Assembly: GCA_964493425.1 (NCBI GenBank)
Contig: CAZBMW010000004.1
Coordinates: 1-64,000, forward strand
Direction: 5' to 3'
Length of the DNA stretch: 64,000 nucleotides
From: CAYLMG01 sp964493425
Lineage (GTDB): Bacteria; Planctomycetota; Phycisphaerae; Sedimentisphaerales; Anaerobacaceae
Shown: piece by piece, positions 63,960 to 64,000 of the stretch
How positions within the stretch are numbered: position 1 is the first letter of the stretch
Layout: every line of letters begins with the position of its first letter
The notes under the pieces: generated by a model
The model's input: only the letters and a program-made list of their open reading frames with translations
Database searches by the model: none
Told to the model about the DNA's origin: nothing
Program-made: the position numbers and the translations under genes

Positions 63960-64000
63960 ATGCGGTGGTTGCGATTCGCAGTTCTAATCATCTCCGTAAC
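63960..64000 (+). CDS. mreD: Start of MreD (cut by window edge)
   Basis: An ATG one base after the mreC stop opens MRWLRFAVLIISV, a basic start leading into a hydrophobic helix. MreD, a small polytopic partner of MreC, is expected here. Only 13 residues are visible, so the name rests on gene order. Confidence 0.6.
   Translation, partial: MRWLRFAVLIISV

Overview
The window looks like chromosomal DNA of a planctomycete, probably class Phycisphaerae (Sedimentisphaerales-like). This placement is inference from gene content. The signs are an A/V-type rather than F-type ATPase, secreted proteins with lamin-tail/CotH/dockerin-like modules, a PEP-CTERM sorted protein, an SSGGPYVLTGTIGQPDAG secreted protein of a type I know from this phylum, HEAT-repeat lipoproteins and an ACT-fused malic enzyme. 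Most core genes are moderately GC-rich; islands around 23.8-24.3, 25.7-29.1 and 49.3-50.9 kb are AT-rich and carry accessory or decayed material.

Layout. 0-6 kb: 3' end of xseB, tRNA-Leu(UAG), a GH29 fucosidase lipoprotein facing a large CotH/lamin-tail secreted protein across a 17-bp terminator-like hairpin. 6-12 kb: NCS2 purine permease, a YbhB protein, an FHA-GAF protein, a CheD homologue lacking the expected catalytic Cys, the ResB/CcsA cytochrome c maturation pair and a probable gene remnant. 12-15.6 kb: HflK, HflC and malic enzyme. 15.7-24.9 kb: a complete A/V-type ATPase operon (H-I-K-E-C-F-A-B-D) interrupted between B and D by a four-helix-bundle (S23-type) gene and ten copies of an 8-bp tandem repeat ending at the atpD start codon. 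Subunit K keeps all five residues of the Na+ site known from Enterococcus hirae.

25-29 kb: a His-rich membrane protein, an XRE-ImmA/DUF4411 toxin-antitoxin-like pair, an orphan gene and a repeat-rich non-coding stretch. 29-34.6 kb: HtrA protease, then, divergently, a three-gene secreted cassette (VGIG-repeat fibre-like protein, a protein with a clan-CD-like His/Cys pair, a small dockerin-like protein) with its own promoter and terminator. 34.8-41 kb: metallophosphoesterase, LysE exporter, YihY and AsmA-like membrane proteins. 41-44 kb: the canonical rpsB-tsf-pyrH-frr operon. 44-48 kb: an unknown protein, a lipoprotein secretin and RimO. 48-53 kb: a perfect 32-bp palindrome, a PEP-CTERM protein, decayed sequence, a GNAT pseudogene, DUF362 and a membrane-anchored isoaspartyl methyltransferase. 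53-64 kb: tRNA-Gly(GCC), a possible structured RNA, trigger factor with a lysine-rich tail, two ClpP paralogues, a beta-class DNA methyltransferase, Lnt, a HEAT lipoprotein and the cell-shape cluster (coiled-coil protein, a 52-residue membrane protein, MreB, MreC, start of MreD).

Functional themes are ion-motive energy coupling, envelope proteostasis (HtrA, HflKC, Lnt, AsmA), cytosolic proteostasis (Tig, ClpP x2), secretion of modular proteins, and rod-complex morphogenesis. I found no CRISPR array, prophage, rRNA or intact insertion sequence. Promoters and terminators were found by eye, and family assignments come from motif recognition, without database searches.
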